A stretch of 27,587 bases of DNA from a virus. The notes under the pieces are model-generated. The model was not told where the DNA came from. It did not search any database and saw only the letters and a program-made list of their open reading frames with translations. The position numbers and the translations under genes are program-made. The stretch is taken from IMG/VR virus record IMGVR_UViG_3300027963_000277, positions 1 to 27,587 of that record; one strand, 5' to 3'. How positions within the stretch are numbered: the stretch's first letter is position 1; each line of letters opens with the position of its first letter. Positions 21,542 through 27,587 of the stretch are shown piece after piece.

Positions 21542-21574
21542 TTACCGGCGAGCCTTACGACCCTTGCGACGCAT
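21542..21574 (-). CDS. 10-aa basic micro-ORF (candidate leader peptide)
   Basis: The sequence AAAGGAGGT (21588-21580) lies 6 nt before ATG 21574, and the frame reads MRRKGRKARR followed by TAA. Five of ten residues are Arg and two are Lys. The ribosome site is among the strongest in the window, which is hard to explain for a chance ATG. It may be a real microprotein or a leader peptide whose translation controls the structured RNA just downstream. No homologous family is known to me. The conserved stop is 1 nt before the downstream hairpin. Confidence 0.5.
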   Translation of the reverse strand: MRRKGRKARR

Positions 21575-21613
21575 GGGAGACCTCCTTTCATTGCTAGAGT
21601 TGAACAACCGGCA

Positions 21614-21655
21614 TTAGCGGCCCTTGCGGCTACCGCGCTTGACGGACTTGTACAT
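21614..21655 (-). CDS. 13-aa basic micro-ORF with 11-nt perfect Shine-Dalgarno
   Basis: The frame reads MYKSVKRGSRKGR then TAA. Upstream, AAGGAGGTGAT (21669-21659) matches the complement of the 16S rRNA 3' end over 11 nt, and the GGAGG core is 7 nt from the ATG, close to ideal. This is stronger than the site of any recognised gene here, including capsid. The Shine-Dalgarno sequence overlaps the end and stop of the preceding 53-aa gene. The peptide has six Lys/Arg in 13 residues, so nucleic-acid binding is conceivable. It is too short for homology detection. Confidence 0.5.
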   Translation of the reverse strand: MYKSVKRGSRKGR

Positions 21656-21659
21656 GGTA

Positions 21660-21821
21660 TCACCTCCTTTCCGAACGCGCATTAGCGCGTGGGGCTGCCC
21701 TGTTACCTAGGGTGCGTATGGAGGATACCTTGTATTCAATGGAAGGCGAAGGATTACCGCGCGCAACATCTTTGGCTTGCGCTCTGGGCTGGTCGGATTT
21801 GATCTTAAAATCCTGTGCCAT
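21660..21821 (-). CDS. Small basic hypothetical protein coupled to portal gene (53 aa)
   Basis: The frame reads MAQDFKIKSDQPRAQAKDVA, then RGNPSPSIEYKVSSIRTLGN and RAAPRANARSERR. It starts at a TGATG overlap with the portal stop, which is strong evidence of translation by coupling. The protein is basic and probably disordered except for the IEYKVSSIRTL strand. No family is recognised. Its last codons and stop carry the exceptional ribosome site of the following micro-ORF, so translation of the two is likely linked. Confidence 0.6.
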   Translation of the reverse strand: MAQDFKIKSDQPRAQAKDVARGNPSPSIEYKVSSIRTLGNRAAPRANARSERR

Positions 21822-23434
21822 CACTTACCCTGCTTGCCTGGCGGCTTTCCCTCGGGAGGTGGGTTAGCCTTCTGTTGAGCGGCCTGCTTCTTCAACTTGT
21901 CCTTCAACAATTGCTTCATAGGCGGGTCAAGCAAATCAATCAAGGACTCTTTGTCAATCGCCCCCGCCTTGAACAAGTTGAACGACAACTGCCGCATATC
22001 CTCCATAAAAATCGGGCTGTTGGAGTGGGCGTCAACCTTCACCATAAAGTCCTTGGTGAATTGCTCAGCGATAAACTTATTGCCATGCACATCAGGGAAG
22101 TGCGTGCGGTCATATTGCTGCATCAACTTGAGATACAGCGTCGCCATCTTTTCCAGCGCGTCTTCAATCACCAGCGCCCGCTTCTTGATGCGCGACGATC
22201 CCAGCCGCGCCAACTGAGAGGCATGCCCCTGTGACCTAACCCCAGACTCACCGCGGCCAGACAACACTGAGGAAATGCCCGACGCCTCACTGAACATGGC
22301 ATCAATCGCGTCAATCTCTCGGAACAAATCAGCCGGCATTTCAGGCGCCAGCCGCTCCACCTTGCCCTGCGCCATGTCGTTGGACAGCAGGCCGCCAGCA
22401 CGGTTTAGCGCAAAGTTCTTCTCGTCCAGAATGCCGGTAAAGCCCATCAGCGCCGTCGGCGGGTTCACCTGCTTGCTCAACAGGTCCAGAATCTCAGTCA
22501 TGCGTTTGTTGCGCATCTGCTGAAGGAAGATCAGCTTCTGCACCTCAGATTGACCCCAGTAGTAGTCATACTGCGGGTTGGGCGTGATCTGGATAAACGG
22601 CAGTTCGCCCTTCATGAAAAGCTGCTCGCCGGGGCGGTCGTAGATAATCACGTCAGGCTCGGCAATCGTGACCACCTGATAGTCGTCAATCTCATCGTTC
22701 CAAAGATACAACTCCCGCATTTCAACCGTATCCTCGGCCACCTGAGCCTTCATGCGGTTGTAGCCGTACAAATCCAGGTTGACCGTACCGTAGATGGTTG
22801 GGTTGGTCTGGCTCATCACGATGCGGTCAAGGCCCTCAGGCACATGGCTCACTTGATGCTGCGCCGCGCTAATGCGGTCCATGATCGACTTGCGCTTGGG
22901 ATGCCCGTACAGACGCCGCGCCAAGTCAGACTTGGTGACGTAGTAGGTTTGGACCATTGCCTCTTGGCGGTCGGTGTATGGCGTATCCTCGCGCAGAACG
23001 CCGACGCTGCCAGGCTCCACCATGTAGGGATGGATCGACCCATTGCGCACAACAAGCTTGATGAAGGTGGAGGCATAACAAAGCGCCCACGTCATCGCCA
23101 TGGCAAACACTTGGTCGCCGTTGGAATCCTGCCACTTGTCGTTCAGCGCCGCAGTCAGCACCGGCACCTTGGTGTGCTCGTTCTCTGGCACCGACGCGCC
23201 GAGGTTAATGCTGAAGCGCGTGGTGTCCGCGCTAAACAAGAACGCCGTCACTTGGTCAATGTGCGGGTAAATCTTGTTGTAGTGCGCCGGGCTTTCCTCC
23301 GGGCCAGCACCAAACAAATACCAAGAGCGCAGGCTGCTGTAATCGGCCTTACGCTCCTCCCGAGACACCATGCACTTCTGGATCAAATCGAGATACAGAG
23401 TTTCGCGCTCAATTGGGTCCTTGGGAATTATCAC
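21821..23434 (-). CDS. Portal protein (537 aa)
   Basis: The protein begins DPIERETLYLDLIQKCMVSR and has YSSLRSWYLFGA near residue 40, then IYPHIDQVTAFLFSADTTRF, a region seen in podovirus-type portal proteins. The middle is beta-rich with DYYWGQSEVQKLIFLQQMRN at the clip/stem side, and the C-terminal half is a long helical region (KKRALVIEDALEKMATLYLK, QLSFNLFKAGAIDKESLIDL) consistent with wing and crown. It would form the dodecameric channel for DNA packaging. The start is GTG with GAGGGA upstream. The Lys/Pro/Gln-rich C-terminal tail is disordered. Location after TerL and before scaffold supports the call. Confidence 0.75.
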   Translation of the reverse strand: MIIPKDPIERETLYLDLIQKCMVSREERKADYSSLRSWYLFGAGPEESPAHYNKIYPHIDQVTAFLFSADTTRFSINLGASVPENEHTKVPVLTAALNDKWQDSNGDQVFAMAMTWALCYASTFIKLVVRNGSIHPYMVEPGSVGVLREDTPYTDRQEAMVQTYYVTKSDLARRLYGHPKRKSIMDRISAAQHQVSHVPEGLDRIVMSQTNPTIYGTVNLDLYGYNRMKAQVAEDTVEMRELYLWNDEIDDYQVVTIAEPDVIIYDRPGEQLFMKGELPFIQITPNPQYDYYWGQSEVQKLIFLQQMRNKRMTEILDLLSKQVNPPTALMGFTGILDEKNFALNRAGGLLSNDMAQGKVERLAPEMPADLFREIDAIDAMFSEASGISSVLSGRGESGVRSQGHASQLARLGSSRIKKRALVIEDALEKMATLYLKLMQQYDRTHFPDVHGNKFIAEQFTKDFMVKVDAHSNSPIFMEDMRQLSFNLFKAGAIDKESLIDLLDPPMKQLLKDKLKKQAAQQKANPPPEGKPPGKQGK

Positions 23435-23437
23435 GGC

Positions 23438-23896
23438 TTAATCCCTCTTGATGGCAAGATTCTCATGGTCTCCTACATAACTTGCCGTCCGCGGTCCACG
23501 CAATTCACCAGCGTCCCTTGGATTGAAGCCCACGCTCTCGCCGCGCACCGACTTGATAGCGCCGCCCATAACCGACTGCATACTGTGCCCCGCACCGCCG
23601 CCCCAGATCACGCCAGAGCCGCGCGGAGGCTCGGGGGGTTGCTCCACTACCGGCGCGTTGTTGCGGGTCAGGTAGCCGTCCTGATGCTCGCCCTCGCGGG
23701 TGCTCTTAAGGTTGGTCATGCCAAACTCCTGCGCCAAGCCTTTCAGATTGGCATCGTTGCGCTTGGTTTTGTCAGACAGGTACGCCGGCGCTTTCAGGAA
23801 AGCCACCTTGATGCCGTCCAAGCAACCATGCCTGCAGACAGCCTCCCATGACTCAAAGAACCCGTGCTTGGGGCACTTGTAGTGGCGCTTGATCAA
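23438..23896 (-). CDS. Zinc-finger-like protein preceding portal (152 aa)
   Basis: The start is TTG, chosen because GGAGGG lies 7 nt upstream and TTGA overlaps the previous stop. The N-terminus [19 protein letters not shown] (7-25) has three Cys and two His at finger-like spacing; similar FFE.WEAVC..GC starts occur in phage proteins beside the portal gene. The remainder is helical then Gly/Pro-rich ([19 protein letters not shown]) and likely disordered. The role is unknown; a portal or terminase accessory is a reasonable inference from position. Confidence 0.55.
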   Translation of the reverse strand: MIKRHYKCPKHGFFESWEAVCRHGCLDGIKVAFLKAPAYLSDKTKRNDANLKGLAQEFGMTNLKSTREGEHQDGYLTRNNAPVVEQPPEPPRGSGVIWGGGAGHSMQSVMGGAIKSVRGESVGFNPRDAGELRGPRTASYVGDHENLAIKRD

Positions 23897-24330
23897 GTTG
23901 AAACCCTCCGCTTTGCGTTAAATTCTTTCATGTATTCGCGTGCGCAAGTCAAACACGACCGTGAGGGCCAACGCCTCTCTGGTCTTTTGTTCAATCTTGT
24001 GTTTTCAGGCGTAAATTCGTGGCCTTTATGGCAATGAGTTTTGTACACGGACGGGCGAGGCTTGCGCCCCTTTTTCTGCGCATCGGCGTTATTATCTGCC
24101 CTTGTCCCCCAAAATAAATGGCTTGGGTTTACGCAAGAGCGCACATCGCAATGGTGGCAAGCGCACAAATTAGATTGCGGTGGAAGCACGTTTTTTTCCA
24201 GCGCTACACGGTGCGCTAGTTTTTGGCCGTACATACCGTAGCCGTAGGTGTTTATGCGTCCGTGCCACAACCAACAGCCGTTAGGTATCTTAACGTACAT
24301 TTCGTCAAACGGTTTCAACTTTGCGTTCAT
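23893..24330 (-). CDS. HNH endonuclease (HNH_3-like, 145 aa)
   Basis: The N-terminus has [18 protein letters not shown] (18-35) and AHR (39-41), followed by [20 protein letters not shown] (56-75), the beta-beta-alpha-metal core with His59/60, Asn68 and His71, and [14 protein letters not shown]. After it comes a second finger, CHKGH (100-104) and CLTC (126-129), typical of phage HNH homing endonucleases. It cuts DNA; free-standing members of the family move by homing. Both ends overlap neighbours by ATGA-type junctions, so it may alternatively be a fixed packaging-associated nuclease. Confidence 0.85.
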   Translation of the reverse strand: MNAKLKPFDEMYVKIPNGCWLWHGRINTYGYGMYGQKLAHRVALEKNVLPPQSNLCACHHCDVRSCVNPSHLFWGTRADNNADAQKKGRKPRPSVYKTHCHKGHEFTPENTRLNKRPERRWPSRSCLTCAREYMKEFNAKRRVST

Positions 24331-24716
24331 TTCAACTGTTCCTTCAACGTGGGCGCCATGTAGTTCGCCCGGTTTTTCAATCCCACATTCAGACGGATTT
24401 GCCCGTCCACAACTTGCAGCCCAACGCTTGGCCGCATGTCCAACTTAGGCTCCCGCCTATACCTAATGGCCTTCGTGCGGTTGGGGCGCTGATACACCTC
24501 GATCATGCCCGCCTCCCACTCATGCGCAAACTTGCTCAACGCAGACTGCACCCAATCCTGCATGGGACGGTTGCGGCGCTTCACCACTTCCTCAAACGTC
24601 TTCTGGCTTACGCCGGTAAACTCCACCAGCAGCGGCATACTGATCCCGCGCTCAGTGTCAGCCCAAAACCGGCCAAACCAATCTAGCAACTCCCTCTTTG
24701 GCCTGATCGCAAACAT
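24327..24716 (-). CDS. Conserved-type HTH-like protein after TerL (129 aa)
   Basis: Residues about 25-60 ([20 protein letters not shown], then [20 protein letters not shown]) look like a helix-turn-helix in which [12 protein letters not shown] would be the recognition unit. The C-terminal half ([29 protein letters not shown]) is beta-like. The protein could bind phage DNA as a small terminase or packaging regulator. ATG 24716 shares its A with the TerL stop (TGATG); a GTG one codon earlier is possible. Proteins of this length follow TerL in related environmental phages, but I have no name for them. Confidence 0.5.
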   Translation of the reverse strand: MFAIRPKRELLDWFGRFWADTERGISMPLLVEFTGVSQKTFEEVVKRRNRPMQDWVQSALSKFAHEWEAGMIEVYQRPNRTKAIRYRREPKLDMRPSVGLQVVDGQIRLNVGLKNRANYMAPTLKEQLK

Positions 24717-26476
24717 CACATACCCAACCCAATGTTCTTGAGGTACTTGCTCACCACCGTGCGCTCCCGGCCACGCTCCTCGGCATCCAACTCATCCAGC
24801 GCACGGTTGCGCAGCTTGGTCAGACCCATGGCTATCAACCGCGGCTGCAACTGCTCAGCATACGCCGCAGCGGCCAACGCACTGGCAATCACACGGTCAT
24901 CCTTGCCGCGCCCAGACGCCGCAATCGTGCCGTCCTGCCGCGTAACCGTCTTCATCTCATCCAAGGTGTCCATTGACCGCACGATCATCATCCCGCGCTC
25001 GAAGTAATCCTTAAAGTAATTAAGCATCCGCTCTTTGCTTGCAGATGTAGTCACCCAACCAATACTGTTAGACAAACCGCCCAGTGTATCGTTTTTGCGC
25101 CAGATGTAATTCTGCATGTGGCCCAACACGTTCATCAAACTAGTGCCGTCCTTGCCGCCCATAGCAACCGCCTGACGTTTTAGATTCCGCAACTCATTGA
25201 TGACGGCCTGGCCGGGACCATTCACTTCCAGATTGAGAATGCTGTTCTTGTAAGCACCACCCAAATGGCTAATCACCCACGCAAACTGGTAGGTGTTCAA
25301 CTCACTGGTGGCAAATTCCGCCACTTGCTCCAAGCCATCCGAATAGCAACGAAACACTTGTATGCAAAAGCGGTCAGCCCAATCACTGCTGCCATAAGCA
25401 GGATCGGCACCAATAACATAATAGCCATTGTCAACAGGCTCCTCCCAGATGCTCAGCGTTGCCAGACGCTCCTGAGACTTCATCACCTCAGTGTCCTGAA
25501 ACAACTGCCCCATCACATAGCGATAGTAATCCGGCTTGATGGCCTTCGCAGCCTTAGCGGCATCCGTGCAGCGCGAGGTGCTAAAGAACGAGGTGCCCGA
25601 CATGATGAACGCATAGTCCTCAGTCGGCGGAAACTCCTGATACATCAGCGCATCGTCCTTGATGCCCTCAGCCAGCTTCCACCGCCACCATGCCATCTGC
25701 CGGCTGTTGATCTCAAACTGATACAGCTTCTTGATGTCCCTGACCCACTCCTTCTCTTCCGGGGTCAATCGTCCATCCCAATATGTTTTATATACCGCCG
25801 TCTCTGGGTTTGCGGTGTAAAACTCGTTTCGCCACCAGCCGCAAAAAATGGCCCTCTGCGTGCGAGCCTTTTTGGCCGTGACATACATATCATGGAACAG
25901 GTTGAAGCCGCGCGCTGTGCTCTCAAACATGTACAGCCGGTCCGGGTTGGTCTCAGCCAACGAAGCAAGCAAGGACGCCAAACCCTCTTCATCGCCCCAT
26001 GAACTCGTCTCCGTGCCATGCAAATAGGTGATAGCCTTACCGCGCCCCAGACTGCCCTTAGCTCGCAAACCAGCCACCTGGTAAAACAACCGGCTGCGGT
26101 TCTTCAGCACCAACTGGTTGCGGTTATGCCCCTCCATCGGGATTTTGAACTGCCGCGGCAAATGCTCAAAATACATGCCCAAGGTGGACCGAAACATCTC
26201 CCGGTTTTCCTCAGTGTCCGTCACCAGCGTGGCGCCCAAACCCGGATGCGTGAACACCCAATACAAATCCAGCGCCAGGCTGATCGTCGTCACGCCAAGC
26301 TGCCGGCCCTTGAGGATGGTAAAAAAGTGAATGTCCTCCTCCAGCCCACGCGCAATCTCGTTCATCACATACGTCTGCGTGCCCAACAGCTTGTCCAGCC
26401 GCTGCAAGCCTCGCTCCTTCGTCTCGATTTGCAACTGAGAGCAAAACTGATAGAACTTTTGGAGGTCAAACTTCAC
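24716..26476 (-). CDS. terL: Terminase large subunit (586 aa)
   Basis: The ATPase half shows a degenerate Walker A, KGRQLGVTT (56-64), a Walker B-like AITYLHGTE (148-156) with its glutamate, and the coupling motif MFESTARG (183-190). The nuclease half has IGADPAYG (355-362), LEVNGPG (416-422) and KDDRVIASAL (525-534), the three acidic patches of the RNase H-like terminase nuclease. It packages DNA through the portal and cuts concatemers. The start is GTG with AGGGG upstream. The lysine-poor Walker A variant is common in phage TerL. The gene lies near the head of the late operon, as usual. Confidence 0.9.
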   Translation of the reverse strand: MKFDLQKFYQFCSQLQIETKERGLQRLDKLLGTQTYVMNEIARGLEEDIHFFTILKGRQLGVTTISLALDLYWVFTHPGLGATLVTDTEENREMFRSTLGMYFEHLPRQFKIPMEGHNRNQLVLKNRSRLFYQVAGLRAKGSLGRGKAITYLHGTETSSWGDEEGLASLLASLAETNPDRLYMFESTARGFNLFHDMYVTAKKARTQRAIFCGWWRNEFYTANPETAVYKTYWDGRLTPEEKEWVRDIKKLYQFEINSRQMAWWRWKLAEGIKDDALMYQEFPPTEDYAFIMSGTSFFSTSRCTDAAKAAKAIKPDYYRYVMGQLFQDTEVMKSQERLATLSIWEEPVDNGYYVIGADPAYGSSDWADRFCIQVFRCYSDGLEQVAEFATSELNTYQFAWVISHLGGAYKNSILNLEVNGPGQAVINELRNLKRQAVAMGGKDGTSLMNVLGHMQNYIWRKNDTLGGLSNSIGWVTTSASKERMLNYFKDYFERGMMIVRSMDTLDEMKTVTRQDGTIAASGRGKDDRVIASALAAAAYAEQLQPRLIAMGLTKLRNRALDELDAEERGRERTVVSKYLKNIGLGM

Positions 26477-26494
26477 TACGTTAGCCCCTAAACT

Positions 26495-26854
26495 TTATGC
26501 CAATACATAACGCCCCTTGAGGCACTTAACAACCACCCCAGACTTCCTCAACTTGCTCATCTCGATAATCACCACACTACGCCAGGTGCTCGGCAAATCA
26601 TCACCCCACAACAACTCCGCAATCTCAGCCGCACTCACTCCACCCTCAACACCCAACATCCCACCAATCATCCGACCACGCTCACCACCCTGCAAACGCC
26701 TACGCCTCAAAACCCTCACATCACCCTCAGCCCTAGCACGCCTCAATACACGCATCACACCACTAACGCTTACATTGTGCCGGTTGCAGATGACGCGCAC
26801 TAGTGAACCAGACGCATACATGTCCAGCACCTTGTTCATCACCACAGTATCCAT
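26495..26854 (-). CDS. Two-domain winged/HTH protein, possible small terminase
   Basis: The N-terminal half (NKVLDMYASGSLVRVICNRH, NVSVSGVMRVLRRARAEG) is a resolvase-like helix-turn-helix; the C-terminal half (VSAAEIAELLWGDDLPSTWR, SVVIIEMSKLRKSGVVVKCL) is a second winged-helix. Position immediately upstream of TerL suggests a small terminase subunit or a late regulator. ATG 26854 (TGATG with the preceding stop, GAGGAG 6 nt upstream) is preferred to GTG 26857. The coding strand is unusually G-rich and C-poor: in 26641-26760 I count 60 C and 9 G on the plus strand, so it probably came from elsewhere or evolves under a different bias. Confidence 0.5.
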   Translation of the reverse strand: MDTVVMNKVLDMYASGSLVRVICNRHNVSVSGVMRVLRRARAEGDVRVLRRRRLQGGERGRMIGGMLGVEGGVSAAEIAELLWGDDLPSTWRSVVIIEMSKLRKSGVVVKCLKGRYVLA

Positions 26855-27381
26855 CACTCTCTCCTCAAACGAGTATGTTCTTCAGCATGGCAGGGCCGAC
26901 ATAGCCAAACCACTTCTAGCGGCTTCATGTAATCCTCATGGTGCCCCTCAGATTTGGCGCTGCCGCACCGCACACAAGGCTGCTGAACCACCTTGCCCCT
27001 TTTCCTGGCCGTGCGCCAAATCTCGCGGCAATGGCGCCGTAAAGCCTTCTCCTCAGGCGTCAAAACCTCAACCCGCTCGCGCCCCTCTTTAGCCAGCAAG
27101 TTGTTATACTTCCTACAACGCTTGGCTTTCTGAGCCTCAGGGTTAGCCTTCAACCATTCCGCCTTTCGCTTGGTGTAGTAGCCAGGATGAGCCGCGTTCC
27201 AAGCCCTCCGGTAAGCCGCTTTGTCTGCCGTTTTCTTCTTCCAACCCTCAGGCCGGTCAACATTTTTGGCGGCTCTGCGAGACTTGGCATAAGCCTGCAA
27301 GCAACCCTTACAACGCCTAGGATTGCTTGGGTAAAACGCATCCTCAGGCAACTCACGCTCGCAACTAGAACAAGCCAGCAT
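26854..27381 (-). CDS. HNH-like endonuclease with two zinc knuckles (175 aa)
   Basis: The N-terminus CSSCERELPEDAF (4-16) and CKGC (24-27) form a zinc ribbon. A long basic helical region follows (RKAEWLKANPEAQKAKRCRK). The C-terminus has CVRCGSAKSEGHHEDYMKPL (136-155) and LCRPCHAEEH (160-169), the treble-clef HNH signature with H147/H148 and H169. This architecture is typical of phage HNH proteins annotated as endonucleases, often homing. I chose ATG 27381 because GGAG lies 8 nt upstream and the zinc ribbon starts immediately; a start 54 nt upstream lacks a ribosome site and covers the promoter. Confidence 0.75.
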   Translation of the reverse strand: MLACSSCERELPEDAFYPSNPRRCKGCLQAYAKSRRAAKNVDRPEGWKKKTADKAAYRRAWNAAHPGYYTKRKAEWLKANPEAQKAKRCRKYNNLLAKEGRERVEVLTPEEKALRRHCREIWRTARKRGKVVQQPCVRCGSAKSEGHHEDYMKPLEVVWLCRPCHAEEHTRLRRE

Positions 27382-27405
27382 ATCAAACTCCAAAATGTTT
27401 TGTTG

Positions 27406-27435
27406 GTTATAGCGCAAGAACCCCAGCAAAAACAA
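27406..27435 (-). promoter_or_regulatory. Candidate sigma70 promoter of late operon
   Basis: On the minus strand TTGTTT (27435-27430) and TATAAC (27411-27406) are separated by 18 nt, 25 nt upstream of the first late-gene start at 27381. The -10 matches five of six consensus bases and the -35 three of six. A phage activator may assist. No second promoter of comparable quality is seen nearby. Confidence 0.4.
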
Positions 27436-27475
27436 CGCCCAGTTCCACTGAAAAAATTATGGGGGAACAAGGAAA

Positions 27476-27495
27476 GGGGCACGCTCTCTAGCCCC
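27476..27495 (-). terminator. Terminator-like hairpin upstream of late promoter
   Basis: On the minus strand GGGGC (27495-27491), loop TAGAGAGCGT and GCCCC (27480-27476) make a 5-bp stem, followed by TTTCCTTGTT. It would stop leftward transcription entering the late operon, insulating its promoter. The stem is short and the T tract imperfect. Confidence 0.35.
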
Positions 27496-27545
27496 CACGC
27501 GGCCCACGCGCGGCCACGGGTGCGCGCTGGCGCGGGCGTGCGGGT
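27488..27545. other. Very GC-rich non-coding patch upstream of packaging genes
   Basis: Plus-strand positions 27481-27540 contain 49 G or C in 60 bases by direct count, against an AT-rich flank (27448-27460). It contains several overlapping CG-rich words such as GCGCG (27508-27512) and its complement CGCGC (27523-27527), which can pair. No gene fits. The position next to the packaging genes suggests a cos/pac or regulatory role, unproven. The rest of 27382-27587 has only the promoter and hairpin described above. Confidence 0.4.
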
Positions 27546-27587
27546 GCTGTCTAGCTGTATAGGTCAGAGTCCCTTACCCAAACAGGC

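Noticed and set aside
21538-21591. 17-aa frame starting at ATG 21591 (MKGGLPCVARVVRLAGN)
   Set aside because: Its ATG lies just before the Shine-Dalgarno sequence of the 10-aa frame, and it lacks its own ribosome site.
22550-23851. 433-codon open frame on the plus strand opposite the portal gene
   Set aside because: It is antisense to a clear portal gene and its neighbour; the His/Arg/Val-rich translation has no domain, and the third-codon GC of the real genes explains the openness.
26517-27092. 191-codon plus-strand frame opposite the wHTH and HNH genes
   Set aside because: Explained by the C-rich plus strand there; the Thr/Pro/Leu-rich product looks artificial and there is no ribosome site.
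27382-27435. Longer start of the first HNH gene at ATG 27435
   Set aside because: No ribosome site, no conserved residues, and it would overlie the predicted promoter.
27520-27587. Possible tRNA at the right edge (GGTCAGAGTCCC resembles a T-arm)
   Set aside because: No matching acceptor stem, anticodon arm or D-arm could be drawn on either strand.

Overview
This window is part of a tailed-phage genome. The gene set and order suggest a short-tailed (podovirus-like) phage, because there is an adaptor and nozzle pair, large Ala/Gly/Gln-rich virion proteins of the DNA-ejection type, and no tape measure, tail tube or sheath gene. Strong AGGAGG-type ribosome binding sites, pervasive ATGA/TGATG/TAATG overlaps and moderately high GC point to a proteobacterial host. 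A betaproteobacterium is my guess from the style of the small left-arm genes; no host marker is visible.

Layout. (1) Positions 1-3232, plus strand: the end of an early/metabolic operon. It holds a 5'-truncated PD-(D/E)XK nuclease, a DUF551-like protein, three tiny unknown genes joined by near-identical start/stop junctions, an HTH plus zinc-ribbon DNA-binding protein, a PAPS-reductase-like PP-loop enzyme and a GT-A glycosyltransferase. (2) Positions 3211-3278: convergent junction. (3) Positions 27381 down to 3279, minus strand: one long late operon. In transcription order it holds an HNH protein, a wHTH protein (possible small terminase), TerL, a small conserved protein, an HNH endonuclease, a zinc-finger-like protein, the portal, a block of micro-genes with a structured RNA leader, pre-scaffold proteins, scaffold, major capsid, decoration-like proteins, adaptor, tail nozzle, tail fibre, a holin/coiled-coil lysis-type pair, more fibre-like proteins, three or four large ejection-type proteins, small conserved proteins and a metallophosphoesterase. 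(4) Positions 27382-27587: no gene; it holds a terminator-like hairpin, a sigma70-like promoter for the late operon and a very GC-rich patch.

The most unusual part is 21417-21821, between portal and capsid genes. It holds a 53-aa gene coupled to the portal, a 13-aa and a 10-aa highly basic micro-ORF (the first with an 11-nt perfect match to anti-Shine-Dalgarno), then a 10-bp bulged hairpin and a textbook H-type pseudoknot (6-bp and 7-bp stems, 1-nt L1, A-rich 9-nt L3) upstream of the next start. Basic leader peptide followed by alternative RNA folds resembles an attenuator or translational switch for capsid-region expression; this is a hypothesis.

Six genes of 10-55 aa were read directly from the sequence in gaps between longer genes (4518-4667, 13742-13909, 14151-14318, 21542-21574, 21614-21655, 21660-21821). 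No tRNA, CRISPR array, integrase, transposase, DNA polymerase or endolysin was recognised.
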